NCBI RefSeq assembly: GCF_902498995.1
Contig: NZ_CABVLY010000002.1
Span: 248,001-312,000 of the forward strand
DNA from: Burkholderia anthina
Lineage (GTDB): Bacteria; Pseudomonadota; Gammaproteobacteria; Burkholderiales; Burkholderiaceae
Direction: 5' to 3'
DNA length: 64,000 nt
The notes below the pieces were generated by a model that saw only the letters and a list, made by a program, of their open reading frames with translations, made no database searches and had not been told where the DNA came from. Made by a program: the position numbers and the translations under genes. Positions 54,747 through 64,000 of the stretch are shown piece by piece. The number at the start of each line of letters is the position of its first letter. The first letter of the stretch is position 1.

Positions 54747-55619
54747 GTGGGTGTCTCCGTGGAGCTCGTCTTGGCCGTTTCCAATCTCGTCGTGGACGAA
54801 CAAGAAACCGACGCCGCTGCCGTCACATCGGGCAGTTCTTTCTATTTGGCCATGCGCATCCTGCCGGCCGTGCAGCGCGACGCGATGTTCCAGGTCTACG
54901 CGTTCTGCCGCGCGGTCGACGACATCGCCGACAGCGACCTGCCGCGCGCCGAGCGCAACGCGGGCCTCGATCGCTGGCGCGCGGACATCGACGCATGCTT
55001 CGCCGGCCGGCCGCCGCGCCATCTGGTGGCGCTCGAGCGCGAGATCCGCGCATTCAACCTGCAGCGCGACGACTTCCACGCGATGATCGACGGGATGGCG
55101 ATGGACGCCGTCGAAGACATCTGCGCACCCGACGAGCCGACCCTCGACCTGTTCTGCGATCGCGTGGCGAGCGCGGCCGGCCGTCTGTCGGTGAGGATTT
55201 TCGGGATCCCGGAAGCGGAAGGGATCACGCTGTCGCACCACCTCGGCCGCGCGCTGCAACTGACCAACATCCTGCGCGACATCGACGACGACGCGGCGAT
55301 CAACCGCTGCTACCTGCCGCGCGAGCTGCTCGCGCGCGAAGGCATCGCGATCACCGATCCGGCGACGATCGTGCGCGATCCGGCGCTGCCGCGCGTGTGC
55401 GCGACGCTCGTCGAGCGTGCAATCGAGCACTTCCGCCAGGCCGACGCGGTGATGGACACCTGCACGCGCGCGCAGGTGAAGGCGCCGCGCATCATGTCGG
55501 GCGCGTACCGCTGCATTCTCGACGCCGCGATCGCGCGCGGCTTCGCCGCGCCGCGCGCGCCGCTTCGCAAGCCGAAGGCGCGCATGCTGATGATCGCCGC
55601 GCGCTACGCGCTGTTCTGA
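54747..55619 (+). CDS. hpnD: presqualene diphosphate synthase
   Basis: 290 residues of the squalene/phytoene synthase family; joins two farnesyl diphosphates to presqualene diphosphate. First Asp-rich motif AVDDIADSD, second in ILRDIDDDAAINRCYLP, and FYLAMRILPAVQRDAMFQVYAFCR. The start is uncertain: GTG 54747 is used but a later start nearer TSGSSFYLAM would keep the fold. First gene of hpnD-hpnE-shc-hpnG. An exact origin-type iteron lies within it at 55190. Confidence 0.93.
   Translation: MGVSVELVLAVSNLVVDEQETDAAAVTSGSSFYLAMRILPAVQRDAMFQVYAFCRAVDDIADSDLPRAERNAGLDRWRADIDACFAGRPPRHLVALEREIRAFNLQRDDFHAMIDGMAMDAVEDICAPDEPTLDLFCDRVASAAGRLSVRIFGIPEAEGITLSHHLGRALQLTNILRDIDDDAAINRCYLPRELLAREGIAITDPATIVRDPALPRVCATLVERAIEHFRQADAVMDTCTRAQVKAPRIMSGAYRCILDAAIARGFAAPRAPLRKPKARMLMIAARYALF
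55190..55206 (+). repeat. intragenic origin-type iteron in hpnD
   Basis: GGTGAGGATTTTCGGGA, identical to the array copy at 41119-41135. It encodes the end of Ser then Val-Arg-Ile-Phe-Gly using AGG and ATT, codons hardly used elsewhere in this operon. Same strand as the array, 14 kb away. Confidence 0.75.
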
Positions 55620-55623
55620 GCCG

Positions 55624-56877
55624 ATGCCCAGAACCGTCCACGTGATCGGTGCAGGACTCGCGGGCCTGTCGGCTGCCGTCGAGCTGCAACGCCGCGGGCG
55701 GCGCATCGTGCTGCACGACGCGCATGCGCACGCGGGCGGCCGCTGCCGCTCGTGGTTCGACGGGACGCTGAACACGACGCTCGACAGCGGGCTGCATCAG
55801 GTTTTCGCGGGGCAACCCGCCATGCAGCGCTATCTGCGCGCGATCGGCGCGGCCGATCAGCTCGCGGGGCCCGCGCTGCCTGAATTCGCGATGGTCGACG
55901 TCGCGTCGCAGCAGCGCTGGACGCTGCGCTTCGGCGACGGACGCTGGCCGTCGTGGCTGTTCGACGCGGCAGCGCGCGCGCCGGGGACGACACCGTTCGA
56001 TTACCTCGTGCTCGCGTCGCTCGCGTTCGCGCGCACGGGCCGCTCACTCGCACAGACGATGCGATGCGACGGCGTGCTGTGGGAACGTTGGCTGAGGCCG
56101 TTTTTCCTCGGTGTGCTGAATGTCGAGCCGCGTCACGCGAGCGCCGAACTCGCGCGCGCGGCGCTGTGCGGCATGTTCGCCGCGGGCGGCCCCGGCTGCC
56201 GTCCGCGCGTCGCGCGCCACGGGCTCGGCAGCGCCTTCGTCGAACCGGCGCTGCGGATGCTGCAGCATGGCGGCGCGCAGATCCGGCTGAACTCGCGGCT
56301 CGACGCGCTCGAATTCGGCGCGCACGGCAACGCGGTCGACGCGGTGGCGATCGGCGGCGAGCGCATCGATCTCGCGCCGGGCGACGCAGTCGTGCTGGCC
56401 GTGCCGCCGGAGGTCGCGCAGCCGCTCGTACCGGATCTGACCGCGCCCGACACGTTCGGCGCGGTCGTGACCGCCTATTTCGCGGTCGAGGCGCCGGCCG
56501 GCAGCCCGCTGCAGACGAGCGTCGTCAACGGCGTGGTCGACGCGGTGCGTACCGGTGGCGGCCCGCTCGCGGCGACGATCCGGGACGCGGGCCGCTGGCT
56601 CGACATGCCGCGCGACGTGCTCGCGCGGCGCATCTGGGAAGACGTCGCGCGCGTGAGCGGCGCGAACCCGGACACCCTTCCCGCGTGGCAGCTCGTCGTC
56701 GAGCCGCGCGCGGGTTTTGCGGCGGTGCCGTCGCAGGAAATGAAGCGTCCGGCCGTGCGAACGCGCTGGACCAATCTCGTGCTGGCGGGCGACTGGATTG
56801 CCACCGGCCTGCCCGCCACGATTGAGGGCGCGATCCGCTCCGGCCAGCTGGCCGCGGACGTGCTCCAGACACAGTAA
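55624..56877 (+). CDS. hpnE: hydroxysqualene dehydroxylase
   Basis: 417 residues of FAD amine-oxidase/phytoene-desaturase type. N-terminal FAD motif VIGAGLAGLSAAVELQRRG followed by GGRCRSW; C-terminal NLVLAGDWIATGLPATIEGAIRSG. In the HpnC/D/E route it converts the hydroxysqualene intermediate to squalene. HpnC is not in this window, so it must lie elsewhere. Lies 4 bases after hpnD and 23 before shc. Confidence 0.92.
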   Translation: MPRTVHVIGAGLAGLSAAVELQRRGRRIVLHDAHAHAGGRCRSWFDGTLNTTLDSGLHQVFAGQPAMQRYLRAIGAADQLAGPALPEFAMVDVASQQRWTLRFGDGRWPSWLFDAAARAPGTTPFDYLVLASLAFARTGRSLAQTMRCDGVLWERWLRPFFLGVLNVEPRHASAELARAALCGMFAAGGPGCRPRVARHGLGSAFVEPALRMLQHGGAQIRLNSRLDALEFGAHGNAVDAVAIGGERIDLAPGDAVVLAVPPEVAQPLVPDLTAPDTFGAVVTAYFAVEAPAGSPLQTSVVNGVVDAVRTGGGPLAATIRDAGRWLDMPRDVLARRIWEDVARVSGANPDTLPAWQLVVEPRAGFAAVPSQEMKRPAVRTRWTNLVLAGDWIATGLPATIEGAIRSGQLAADVLQTQ

Positions 56878-56900
56878 GCAACAGAGCAACAGAGGGACCG

Positions 56901-58874
56901 ATGAACGATCTCACCGATATAGCTACCCTGTCCGCCGGCACCACGCCGGCCGGGCTCGACGCGGCCGTTGCCGGCGCAACCGACGCGCTGCTGGCCGCAC
57001 AGAAAGCGGACGGACACTGGGTCTACGAACTCGAGGCCGATTCGACGATTCCCGCCGAATACGTGCTGCTCGTCCACTATCTCGGCGAGACGCCGAACCT
57101 CGAGCTCGAACAGAAGATCGGCCGCTATCTGCGCCGCATCCAGCAGGCGGACGGCGGCTGGCCGCTGTTTACCGATGGCGCGCCGAACATCAGCGCGAGC
57201 GTGAAGGCGTACTTCGCACTGAAGGTGATCGGCGACGACGAAAACGCCGAGCACATGCAGCGCGCGCGCCGTGCGATCCACGCGATGGGCGGCGCGGAGA
57301 TGTCGAACGTGTTCACGCGCATCCAGCTCGCGCTGTACGGTGCGATTCCGTGGCGCGCGGTGCCGATGATGCCGGTCGAGATCATGCTGCTGCCGCAGTG
57401 GTTCCCGTTCCATCTGTCGAAGGTGTCGTACTGGGCGCGGACGGTGATCGTGCCGCTGCTGGTGTTGAACGCGAAGCGCCCGCTCGCGAAGAATCCGCGC
57501 GGCGTGCGCATCGACGAGCTGTTCATCGACCCGCCCGTCAACGCCGGGCTGCTGCCGCGCCAGGGCCACCAGAGCCCCGGCTGGTTCGCGTTCTTCCGCG
57601 TGGTCGACCATGCGCTGCGCGCGGCCGACGGGCTGTTCCCGAGCTACACGCGCGAGCGCGCGATCCGTCAGGCCGTGTCGTTCGTCGACGAGCGCCTGAA
57701 CGGCGAGGATGGCCTCGGCGCGATTTATCCGGCGATGGCCAACGCGGTGATGATGTACGACGTGCTCGGCTATGCGGAAGATCATCCGAATCGCGCGATC
57801 GCGCGCCAGTCGGTCGAGAAGCTGCTCGTCGTGCACGAGGACGAAGCGTATTGCCAGCCGTGCCTGTCGCCGGTGTGGGACACGTCGCTCGCCGCGCATG
57901 CGCTGCTCGAAACCGGCGACGCACGCGCCGAGGCGGCCGTGATGCGCGGCCTCGACTGGCTGCGCCCGCTGCAGATCCTCGACGTGCGCGGCGACTGGAT
58001 CTCGCGCCGCCCGAACGTGCGGCCGGGCGGCTGGGCATTCCAGTACGCGAACGCGCATTACCCGGACGTCGACGACACGGCCGTGGTCGTGATGGCGATG
58101 GACCGGGCGCAGAAGCTCCGGCACACGGACACGTATCGCGAATCGATGGCGCGTGCGCGCGAATGGGTCGTCGGCATGCAGAGCAGCGACGGCGGCTGGG
58201 GCGCGTTCGAACCGGAAAACACGCAGTACTACCTGAACAACATCCCGTTCTCGGATCACGGCGCGCTGCTCGATCCGCCGACGGCCGACGTGTCGGGCCG
58301 CTGCCTGTCGATGCTGTCGCAGCTCGGCGAGACGCCGCTGAACAGCGAACCGGCCCGCCGCGCGCTCGACTACATGCTGAAGGAACAGGAGCCGGACGGC
58401 AGCTGGTACGGCCGCTGGGGGATGAACTACGTGTACGGCACGTGGACGGCCCTGTGCTCGCTGAACGCGGCCGGCCTGACGCCGGACGATCCGCGCATGA
58501 AGCGCGGCGCGCAGTGGCTGCTGTCGATCCAGAACAAGGACGGCGGCTGGGGCGAGGACGGCGACAGCTACAAGCTGAACTACCGCGGCTTCGAGCAGGC
58601 GCCGAGCACCGCGTCGCAGACGGCCTGGGCGCTGCTCGGCCTGATGGCGGCCGGCGAGGTGAACAACCCGGCCGTGGCACGCGGCGTCGACTACCTGATC
58701 GCCCGGCAGAACGACGAAGGCTTGTGGGACGAGACGCGTTTCACGGCGACCGGCTTCCCGCGCGTGTTCTACCTGCGCTATCACGGCTATCGCAAGTTCT
58801 TCCCGCTGTGGGCGCTCGCGCGCTATCGCAACCTGAAGCGCGCGAACGCCACGCGCGTGACGGTCGGGATCTGA
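56901..58874 (+). CDS. shc: squalene-hopene cyclase
   Basis: 657 residues, full length. Catalytic acid motif DVDDTA at 389-394, and several QW-type repeats (for example SPGWFAFFR, DGGWGAFEPENTQYYL, QNKDGGWGEDGDSYK, QTAWALLGL). Cyclises squalene to hopene/hopanol in a monotopic membrane-bound form. ATG 56901 follows AGAGGGACCG. The product hopanoids stiffen the outer membrane. Confidence 0.96.
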   Translation: MNDLTDIATLSAGTTPAGLDAAVAGATDALLAAQKADGHWVYELEADSTIPAEYVLLVHYLGETPNLELEQKIGRYLRRIQQADGGWPLFTDGAPNISASVKAYFALKVIGDDENAEHMQRARRAIHAMGGAEMSNVFTRIQLALYGAIPWRAVPMMPVEIMLLPQWFPFHLSKVSYWARTVIVPLLVLNAKRPLAKNPRGVRIDELFIDPPVNAGLLPRQGHQSPGWFAFFRVVDHALRAADGLFPSYTRERAIRQAVSFVDERLNGEDGLGAIYPAMANAVMMYDVLGYAEDHPNRAIARQSVEKLLVVHEDEAYCQPCLSPVWDTSLAAHALLETGDARAEAAVMRGLDWLRPLQILDVRGDWISRRPNVRPGGWAFQYANAHYPDVDDTAVVVMAMDRAQKLRHTDTYRESMARAREWVVGMQSSDGGWGAFEPENTQYYLNNIPFSDHGALLDPPTADVSGRCLSMLSQLGETPLNSEPARRALDYMLKEQEPDGSWYGRWGMNYVYGTWTALCSLNAAGLTPDDPRMKRGAQWLLSIQNKDGGWGEDGDSYKLNYRGFEQAPSTASQTAWALLGLMAAGEVNNPAVARGVDYLIARQNDEGLWDETRFTATGFPRVFYLRYHGYRKFFPLWALARYRNLKRANATRVTVGI

Positions 58875-58877
58875 CGC

Positions 58878-59585
58878 GTGGCCGCGACGCAGCGCAACGG
58901 CACGTTGCCCGTCATCGCCGTCACGGGGATGGCGTTCGAGGCGCGCATCGCGCGCGGCCACGGGGTCGAGGCGGTGTTCGCCGCGCGGGCCGACCGGCTC
59001 GAACGGGCGCTGGCCGAAGCGACCGCACGCGGTTGTGCGGGCATCGTCAGCTTCGGCACGGCGGGCGGGCTCGCGCCCGATCTGGTGCCCGGCGCGCTCG
59101 TGATCGCGGACGCGGTCGACGGGCCGTTCGGCCGCGTGCGGACGGACACGGGCTGGAGCGCGCGGCTCGTCGCGGCGCTGCACGACACGCCGGTGTGGGC
59201 GCGCGTCACGCTCGGCACGATGGCGGCTGTCGGCGCGCCGGTGATCAGCGAGCAGGACAAGACGTCGCTGCATCATGCGAAGCGCGCGCTCGCGGTCGAC
59301 ATGGAGTCGCACATCGCGGCCGCGTTCGCGGCGGCGCGCGGCGTGCCGTTCGCGGTGTGCCGCGCGATCGTCGACCCGGCGTGGCGCACGCTGCCGCGCG
59401 CGGCGACGGCCGGCCTGCGCGACGACGGCAGCACGGCCATCCTGCCGATCCTGCGCGAACTGCTGAAGCAGCCGTCGCAGCTCGGCCCGCTGCTGCAGGT
59501 CGCCAGCGACGCGCGTGCGGCACGCACGACGCTGATCCAGGCGCGGCACGCGTTCGAGCGTGCGGGCGCATTGCGGATCGTCTGA
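58878..59585 (+). CDS. hpnG: adenosylhopane nucleosidase-like phosphorylase
   Basis: 235 residues starting at GTG 58878, 3 bases after the shc stop. Nucleoside-phosphorylase fold: SFGTAGGLAPDLVPGALVIAD, AVDMESHIAAAFAAARGVPFAVCRAIVDPA. HpnG releases adenine from adenosylhopane towards ribosylhopane and extended hopanoids. Last gene of the operon, followed by a terminator. Confidence 0.92.
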   Translation: MAATQRNGTLPVIAVTGMAFEARIARGHGVEAVFAARADRLERALAEATARGCAGIVSFGTAGGLAPDLVPGALVIADAVDGPFGRVRTDTGWSARLVAALHDTPVWARVTLGTMAAVGAPVISEQDKTSLHHAKRALAVDMESHIAAAFAAARGVPFAVCRAIVDPAWRTLPRAATAGLRDDGSTAILPILRELLKQPSQLGPLLQVASDARAARTTLIQARHAFERAGALRIV

Positions 59586-59630
59586 GCGGCGTTCGCCGCT
59601 TCTCCCCTTTCCCTTTCTTTTTCGACTGCG
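59585..59630 (+). terminator. terminator of the hpnDE-shc-hpnG operon
   Basis: AGCGGCG-TT-CGCCGCT stem starting at the last base of the hpnG stop, followed by a long pyrimidine tract (TCTCCCCTTTCCCTTTCTTTTTC). Confidence 0.75.
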
Positions 59631-59631
59631 C

Positions 59632-59661
59632 AAAAAAAGAGCGCTGCATGATGCAGCGCTC
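59632..59661 (-). terminator. terminator of hpnN-mlaA
   Basis: Palindrome GAGCGCTGCATGATGCAGCGCTC (59639-59661) with 11-base arms. On the minus strand it is followed by seven T residues, 30 bases past the mlaA stop. Confidence 0.88.
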
Positions 59662-59690
59662 CGGGTCCTGCTCGCGGGTGCAGCGCCGCG

Positions 59691-60707
59691 TTACGGCGCG
59701 GCAGGACTGCTCGCGGGCAGCGTCGGCATTGCCGGTGCGATCGGCTCGCCGTTGGCGGCCGGCGCCGTCGTCGCACCGGCCGGTGCGGATGCCGGTGCGG
59801 CCACGGACGCCGCGGCTGGTGCGCTCGCGGGCGCCACGCTGTCCGCACCCGGATCGTCGTACTGCGGCAAGCCCGGCGCGGCCGGCGCATTGTTCGGCGC
59901 GGCGCCCGATGCGCCGCCCGACTCGCCCGGATCCTCGTAGTTCGGCAGCCCCGGCACGGCCGGCGTGGCCGCCGGCACCGCGCCCGATTCGCCCGGCTCG
60001 GTGTAGTTCGGCAGCGCGGCCGACGACGACTGGCCGTGATACGTCAGCGACTTGCGCTGCTGCAGGTAGGCATCGCGGACGAACGAATACGGATCGAGCG
60101 CCGCCTGTTTCAGCAGGTCGGTCGCGCCGAGCAGGTCCGAACGCGCGCTGATGAACTGCGCGATGTACATCGGGTTGCGCGCAGCCGGCTCGATGTAGTT
60201 CAGCAGGTTGAAGCGGACGTCCACCGCACGGCCGACGCCGTCGCGGAACGTGCTCGGCCCGAACACGGGCAGCACGAGATACGGGCCGGACGGCACGCCC
60301 CAGCGCGCCATCGTCAGCCCGAAATCCTGGTGGTGCTTCGGCAGCCCGGCCGGCGTCGCGATGTCGATCAGGCCGGCGACGCCGAACAGCGAGTTCATCG
60401 CCACGCGCATCAGATCCTGCGTCGCATCGGTAATGCGCAGCTGCAACAGGTTGTTCGCCATGTTGCCGAGATCGCCGAGGTTCGAGAAGAAGTTGCTGAT
60501 CGCCGTGCGCATCGGCGTCGGCGTGATCTTCTGGTAGCCCTTCGCGATCGGCACGGCGATGTTCGTGTCGACCGTGTCGTTGAACTTGTACATCGCCCGG
60601 TTCATCGGCTCGAGCGGGTCGTTGGGGTTGCGGTTCGGGCCCGTCGCGCAGCCGCTCAGCACCGCGCTGGCAGCGACGGTCGCCGCAATGATTCGCACCT
60701 TATTCAT
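59691..60707 (-). CDS. mlaA: outer-membrane lipoprotein MlaA (VacJ) with repeat-bearing C-terminus
   Basis: 338 residues. Lipoprotein signal with Cys20 (AVLSGC), then the MlaA body: [55 protein letters not shown]-like [13 protein letters not shown]. The C-terminal 100 residues go beyond the usual MlaA core and hold three copies of a motif [16 protein letters not shown], ending in an Ala/Pro-rich tail. MlaA removes phospholipid from the outer leaflet. Start overlaps the hpnN end by 8 bases. Confidence 0.93.
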   Translation of the reverse strand: MNKVRIIAATVAASAVLSGCATGPNRNPNDPLEPMNRAMYKFNDTVDTNIAVPIAKGYQKITPTPMRTAISNFFSNLGDLGNMANNLLQLRITDATQDLMRVAMNSLFGVAGLIDIATPAGLPKHHQDFGLTMARWGVPSGPYLVLPVFGPSTFRDGVGRAVDVRFNLLNYIEPAARNPMYIAQFISARSDLLGATDLLKQAALDPYSFVRDAYLQQRKSLTYHGQSSSAALPNYTEPGESGAVPAATPAVPGLPNYEDPGESGGASGAAPNNAPAAPGLPQYDDPGADSVAPASAPAAASVAAPASAPAGATTAPAANGEPIAPAMPTLPASSPAAP

Positions 60708-63333
60708 TGATTCCTTGCGATTGGTTCTTGGCGCGTTTGACGCGCGGTTTGCCCATCAGGACGGGCTGAAACACCACGGCGCCGATCAGGGTGCAGGTCA
60801 GCGCGAGCGCGAGCAGCTTGCCCATGCTCGACGTACCCGGATGATGCGACAGCCACAGGCTGCCGAAGGCGGTCGCCGTCGTCGCGGCGCTGAACAGCAC
60901 CGCGTGCGTGAGGCTCGAATGCAGCAGGCCCGTCTGGCCCGCGCGCCACGCCATCACGAAGTACACCTTGAACGCGACGCCGACGCCGAGCATCAGCGGC
61001 AGCGCGATGATGTTCGCGAAGTTGAGCGACATGCCGAGCACGACGCACATCTCGAGCGTCACGAGGCCCGACACGAGCAGCGGTATCAGCGTGCGCAGCA
61101 CGTCGCCGAAACGGCGCAGCGTGATCCACAGCAGGATCGTGATCGAAATGATCGACCACAGCGCCGCGTGCAGGAACGCGTTGATGATCGTGTCGGCCGA
61201 GTGCAGGATCGAGATCGGGCCGCCGATCGCGCCCGGCTCCGCCGCCTTCACCGCCTTCGCGAAGCGGCGCAGCATCGTGTCGTCGTTCGGGTCGACGCCC
61301 GTGGGCACCTTCGGCGAAATCTGCACGAGCGCGTGGCCGTCCGGCGCGATCCAGTCGCGCACGAGCTGCGTCGGCAGCGATTCGCGCGTGATGTCCTGCG
61401 GCTGCAGCAGCGTCGCGAGCTGGTTCAGCGCGATGCGCAGCGTGTCGGAGAACGCGCGCTCGGCGCGGTCGCGCGTCGCGCTGTCGGCGGCCGCGAGCTT
61501 CGCGAGCGAGCCCGACAGGTGCTGCGCGGCGGCGGCGCCCGGGCCCGGGTGATCTTCCGCTGCGTAGCTCAGCAGGTCCGACACGCGCTTGAGCGCGGCG
61601 ACGCGCTGCGCGTCCGTTGCCGGCGGCGCGGCCGGCTGCGTCAGCGCGGGCAGCAGGTCGCTCGCGGTCGCGGCGATCGCGGCGCGCTTGGCCGGCTGGT
61701 CCGGCGGGATGAAGGTCGACAGCGTCGTCGTGCGCCCCACTTCCGGCAGCGCATCGAGGCGCTGCGCGGCTGCGTCGGCATCGGTGAGCGACGGCGCGAG
61801 CAGCGTGACGTCGTTGACGGCCGCTTCGGGCGAATCCTTCAGCGCGAGCAGCGTCGCCATCGATTCGCTGTGCGGATCTTTCAGGTGCAATGGGTTGAAG
61901 TCGAAGTGCAGGAAGGCGAGCAGCGGCAGCGCGCCGATCACGACCGCGAGCGTGCCGATCAGGATCGGCTTGCGATGGCGATCGAGGAAATCGTCGACGG
62001 GCGCGAGCCACGGAAAGCCCGGCGTCTTCGATTCGCCCGGCGGCGCGAACAGGCGCAGCAGCGCGGGCAGCAGCGTGAGCGTGGTCAGCAGGGCGACGAA
62101 CATCCCGACGCCCGCGATCAGCCCGAGCTCCGACACGCCGCGATAGGCCGTGGGGATGAACGAGAAGAAGCTCGCCGCGACCGCCGCGGTGGCGAGTGCG
62201 AGCGGCATGCCCATCGAGTGCGCGGCGCCGATCAGCGCGTGATCGATGCGCGGGTCGCGGAAGCGCTCCTCGCGGTATTTCACGCCGTACTGGATCGAGA
62301 AGTCGACGCCGAGGCCGACGAACAGCACCATGAACGCGACCGAGATCATGTTCAGCGAGCCGACCATCGCGAGGCCGAGCGCGGCGGTCACGACGAGGCC
62401 GACGAACAGCGTGACCAGCACCGAGCCGATCATCCGCTTCGAGCGCAGCGCGAGCCACAGGATGCCGAGCACGACGAGCAGCGTGAGCGCGCCGTTGAGT
62501 GCCGCGCCGTCTTCCACCGACGCGAATTCGTCGTCGGCGAGCGGCTGTTCGCCGGTCAGGCGCACGACCGCGCCGTAGCGTTGCGCGAGGCCGAGCGATT
62601 TCGCGGTGTCGCGGATCACCTGGGTCGTTTCGGCGCCGGCCTTCAGCGCGCCGTAGTTGACCACCGGCTGCACGGTGACGAATGCGCGCGCCGGTTGCCG
62701 CGCGGCATCGCTGTCGACCAGCGCGCGCCACGAGAACGCGGCCGGCTTGCCGGCCAGCACGTCGTCGACCGTGGCCGCGCTGCGCGCGAGCAGCTTGGCC
62801 ATCGCCGGCAGCTTCACCTGGCCGGTCAGCAGCGGCTGGCCGAGCGTGGTGGACAGCGTGGTTGCGAGGCCGGTCAGGCTCGGGTTCTTCGCGAGTTCGT
62901 TGACGAGCGGACGCGCGCTCGCGAGCTGCGACGTCGTGTCCGAGACTTCCTGCTGCGACAGGAACAGCAGCCCGTTGTGCTCGAAGAACGGACCGCCGCC
63001 CGGTTCGGCGACCTGACCGATGCGGCCGGCGTCGGCCTGCTTCTGCAGTGCGTCGGTGAGTGCGTGCGCGGCGGCCGCGGCGAACTCGGGCGCGGGCGCC
63101 TCGACTACCGCGAGGATCGTGCCGTTGCGTTGCGGGAACGCCTTGTCGACGGCCTGGCCGAGCGCGGCCCATTGCGGCTCGGCATCGACGAGCTTGCTGA
63201 TGTCGGTATTGATCTTGAAGTGCTGCGCGACATAGACACCGCTGAAGGCGGCGATGATGAACGACAGCACGACGACCCAGACGGGCCGACGTACCGACCA
63301 TGCAACGAGTCGGACGATGAGAGAGGTCACCAT
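60700..63333 (-). CDS. hpnN: hopanoid-associated RND transporter HpnN
   Basis: 877 residues with the MmpL/RND layout: TM1 ([22 protein letters not shown]), a large periplasmic loop, TM2-6 with a sterol-sensing-like segment ([23 protein letters not shown]), then a second loop and TM7-12 ([27 protein letters not shown]). HpnN moves hopanoids to the outer membrane. ATG 63333 chosen; the longer frame to 63657 is low complexity. Translationally coupled to mlaA, joining hopanoid export and lipid-asymmetry maintenance. Confidence 0.92.
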   Translation of the reverse strand: MVTSLIVRLVAWSVRRPVWVVVLSFIIAAFSGVYVAQHFKINTDISKLVDAEPQWAALGQAVDKAFPQRNGTILAVVEAPAPEFAAAAAHALTDALQKQADAGRIGQVAEPGGGPFFEHNGLLFLSQQEVSDTTSQLASARPLVNELAKNPSLTGLATTLSTTLGQPLLTGQVKLPAMAKLLARSAATVDDVLAGKPAAFSWRALVDSDAARQPARAFVTVQPVVNYGALKAGAETTQVIRDTAKSLGLAQRYGAVVRLTGEQPLADDEFASVEDGAALNGALTLLVVLGILWLALRSKRMIGSVLVTLFVGLVVTAALGLAMVGSLNMISVAFMVLFVGLGVDFSIQYGVKYREERFRDPRIDHALIGAAHSMGMPLALATAAVAASFFSFIPTAYRGVSELGLIAGVGMFVALLTTLTLLPALLRLFAPPGESKTPGFPWLAPVDDFLDRHRKPILIGTLAVVIGALPLLAFLHFDFNPLHLKDPHSESMATLLALKDSPEAAVNDVTLLAPSLTDADAAAQRLDALPEVGRTTTLSTFIPPDQPAKRAAIAATASDLLPALTQPAAPPATDAQRVAALKRVSDLLSYAAEDHPGPGAAAAQHLSGSLAKLAAADSATRDRAERAFSDTLRIALNQLATLLQPQDITRESLPTQLVRDWIAPDGHALVQISPKVPTGVDPNDDTMLRRFAKAVKAAEPGAIGGPISILHSADTIINAFLHAALWSIISITILLWITLRRFGDVLRTLIPLLVSGLVTLEMCVVLGMSLNFANIIALPLMLGVGVAFKVYFVMAWRAGQTGLLHSSLTHAVLFSAATTATAFGSLWLSHHPGTSSMGKLLALALTCTLIGAVVFQPVLMGKPRVKRAKNQSQGINE

Positions 63334-63670
63334 GTGGCGGTGCGGTGGGGCTGGAAAGGGCAAAGGAACGAGTATACCGGCGCAACGTGGCGTCGGTCGC
63401 GACGTTGGCGCGTGATGGGGCGGGAAGGATATTTGCTCCGCGGCGCGGGAATCGGTGCGGACGGGCCGGCGATGGGTATGGGGATATTTACATAAATCGG
63501 CCGGGATCGCGCCGCGGCGGCCCGTGTGACAAAAGGGGCTCAAAGGTAACAGTCGGTCACTGCACGACAGGCCGGCGCCGGGGCCGCTATACTTCGACCC
63601 ACCGGCCGATGCAATCGATGCAATCGATGCAATCGGCCGGCCGTTTTTTCTCATCAAGTGCGATATCCGT
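63334..63670. other. 337-bp divergent region between hpnN and mlaC/hpnM
   Basis: No gene supported. Three tandem ATGCAATCG units (63609-63635) precede the mlaC start; CCGCTATACTTCG near 63582-63594 contains a TATACT -10-like hexamer for the plus-strand gene. Confidence 0.5.
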
Positions 63671-64000
63671 ATGAAACGTCATCTGTTTGCTTTTGTCGCG
63701 GCGGCCGCCGTGTCGGTTTCCGCTTTCGCGCAGAGCGCGCCGGTCGACGTCGTCCGCAATGCGGTCGAAGGCACCGTCAACGCGATGAAGGCCGATCCGT
63801 CCGCGCGCGGCGGCGACATGACGAAGGTCACGCAAGTCGTCGAGCAGCGCTTCCTGCCGGCGACCAATTTCGAGCGCACGACCCGCATCGCCGTGGGCGA
63901 TGCATGGAAACAGGCGACGCCGCAACAGCAGCAGGAGCTGTACAAGCAGTTCAAGCTGCTGATGACGCGTACCTATGCCGCGTCGCTCGCGCAGCTCGGC
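63671..64000 (+). CDS. MlaC/HpnM-type periplasmic lipid-binding protein, 3'-truncated by window edge
   Basis: First 110 residues. Signal peptide [20 protein letters not shown], then [22 protein letters not shown] and [48 protein letters not shown], the Tol-Pal-independent Ttg2/MlaC family signature. Next to hpnN and mlaA it is probably HpnM, a periplasmic carrier for hopanoid or phospholipid. No stop before the window end. Confidence 0.9.
   Translation, partial: MKRHLFAFVAAAAVSVSAFAQSAPVDVVRNAVEGTVNAMKADPSARGGDMTKVTQVVEQRFLPATNFERTTRIAVGDAWKQATPQQQQELYKQFKLLMTRTYAASLAQLG

Noticed and set aside
56475..59633. 1052-residue minus-strand frame opposite shc and hpnG
   Set aside because: Arg/His/Ala-rich antisense shadow; the plus strand encodes a complete, motif-verified cyclase and nucleosidase.
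60559..63495. 978-residue plus-strand frame opposite hpnN
   Set aside because: Antisense of the RND transporter with extreme Arg/Glu/Gln composition; no domain.
1..64000. tRNA or rRNA genes and insertion sequences
   Set aside because: No cloverleaf with a conserved TTCGA-type T-arm, no rRNA segment, and no transposase or terminal inverted repeats were seen by eye. A tRNAscan and IS search would be decisive.

Overview
High-GC DNA with typical Burkholderiales gene content (Gram-negative porins, hopanoid genes, PHB/ketone-body genes, many LysR and AraC regulators). It also carries a plasmid-type replication and partition block: a Rep_3-type initiator with an iteron array, ParA/ParB, and repeated 16-bp palindromes GTTTATGCGCATAAAC. 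From memory, that palindrome is the parS type described for chromosome 2 of the Burkholderia cepacia complex. The best reading is that the window spans the origin and centromere of the second chromosome (chromid) of a B. cepacia-complex species. Species and strain cannot be fixed from the sequence alone.

Left arm (1-39.8 kb), metabolic and accessory genes. 0-4 kb: end of an MFS carrier, a zinc alcohol dehydrogenase, an SDR and a porin. 4-12.8 kb: two aldehyde dehydrogenase/GMC oxidoreductase pairs, one with its GMC gene reduced to a 182-bp scar, plus two convergent AraC paralogues and a MetA-type outer-membrane protein. 12.9-14.6 kb: a PadR regulator with a His-rich N-terminus and a siderophore-interacting ferric reductase (NfeR/NfeF-like). 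16-19 kb: an acetoacetate decarboxylase, 3-hydroxybutyrate dehydrogenase and patatin operon closed by a strong terminator. 19.6-25.5 kb: divergent LysR/argC and LysR/ttuC pairs, then a TetR-NTF2 pair. 25.6-33.6 kb: a LysR-controlled catabolic cluster (LeuC-like, LeuD-like, PdxA-like, fluoroacetate-type dehalogenase, MFS, porin). 33.8-36.9 kb: tdh-kbl with a divergent XRE-cupin regulator. 36.9-38.5 kb: a small gene behind a consensus LexA box, then a tyrosine-recombinase-like protein lacking most catalytic residues.

Replication and segregation core (38.6-45.8 kb). A KfrA-like coiled-coil protein, about 17 iterons of consensus GGTGAGGNTTTTCGGGA all in one direction (40201-41507), repA, then convergent parA-parB. 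One parS-like palindrome overlaps the parB ribosome binding site and five more lie in the 1.1 kb upstream of parA, around a 9-bp tandem repeat.

Right arm (45.9-64 kb). arsC; an ECF sigma factor with a tiny zinc anti-sigma; an FMN reductase; a hybrid histidine kinase; an overlapping response regulator/CheC/diguanylate cyclase operon; an alpha/beta hydrolase; and the hopanoid operon hpnD-hpnE-shc-hpnG. Facing it are hpnN-mlaA, and at the edge the start of an MlaC/HpnM gene.

Most unusual observation: copies of the origin iteron are scattered outside the array. Eight lie left of the origin, all inverted, and one on the right lies inside hpnD as an exact copy written with rare codons. Every copy therefore reads away from the origin. 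This looks like a dispersed, fork-polarised set of initiator-binding sites (titration, copy-number or timing elements). I do not know of a description of it.
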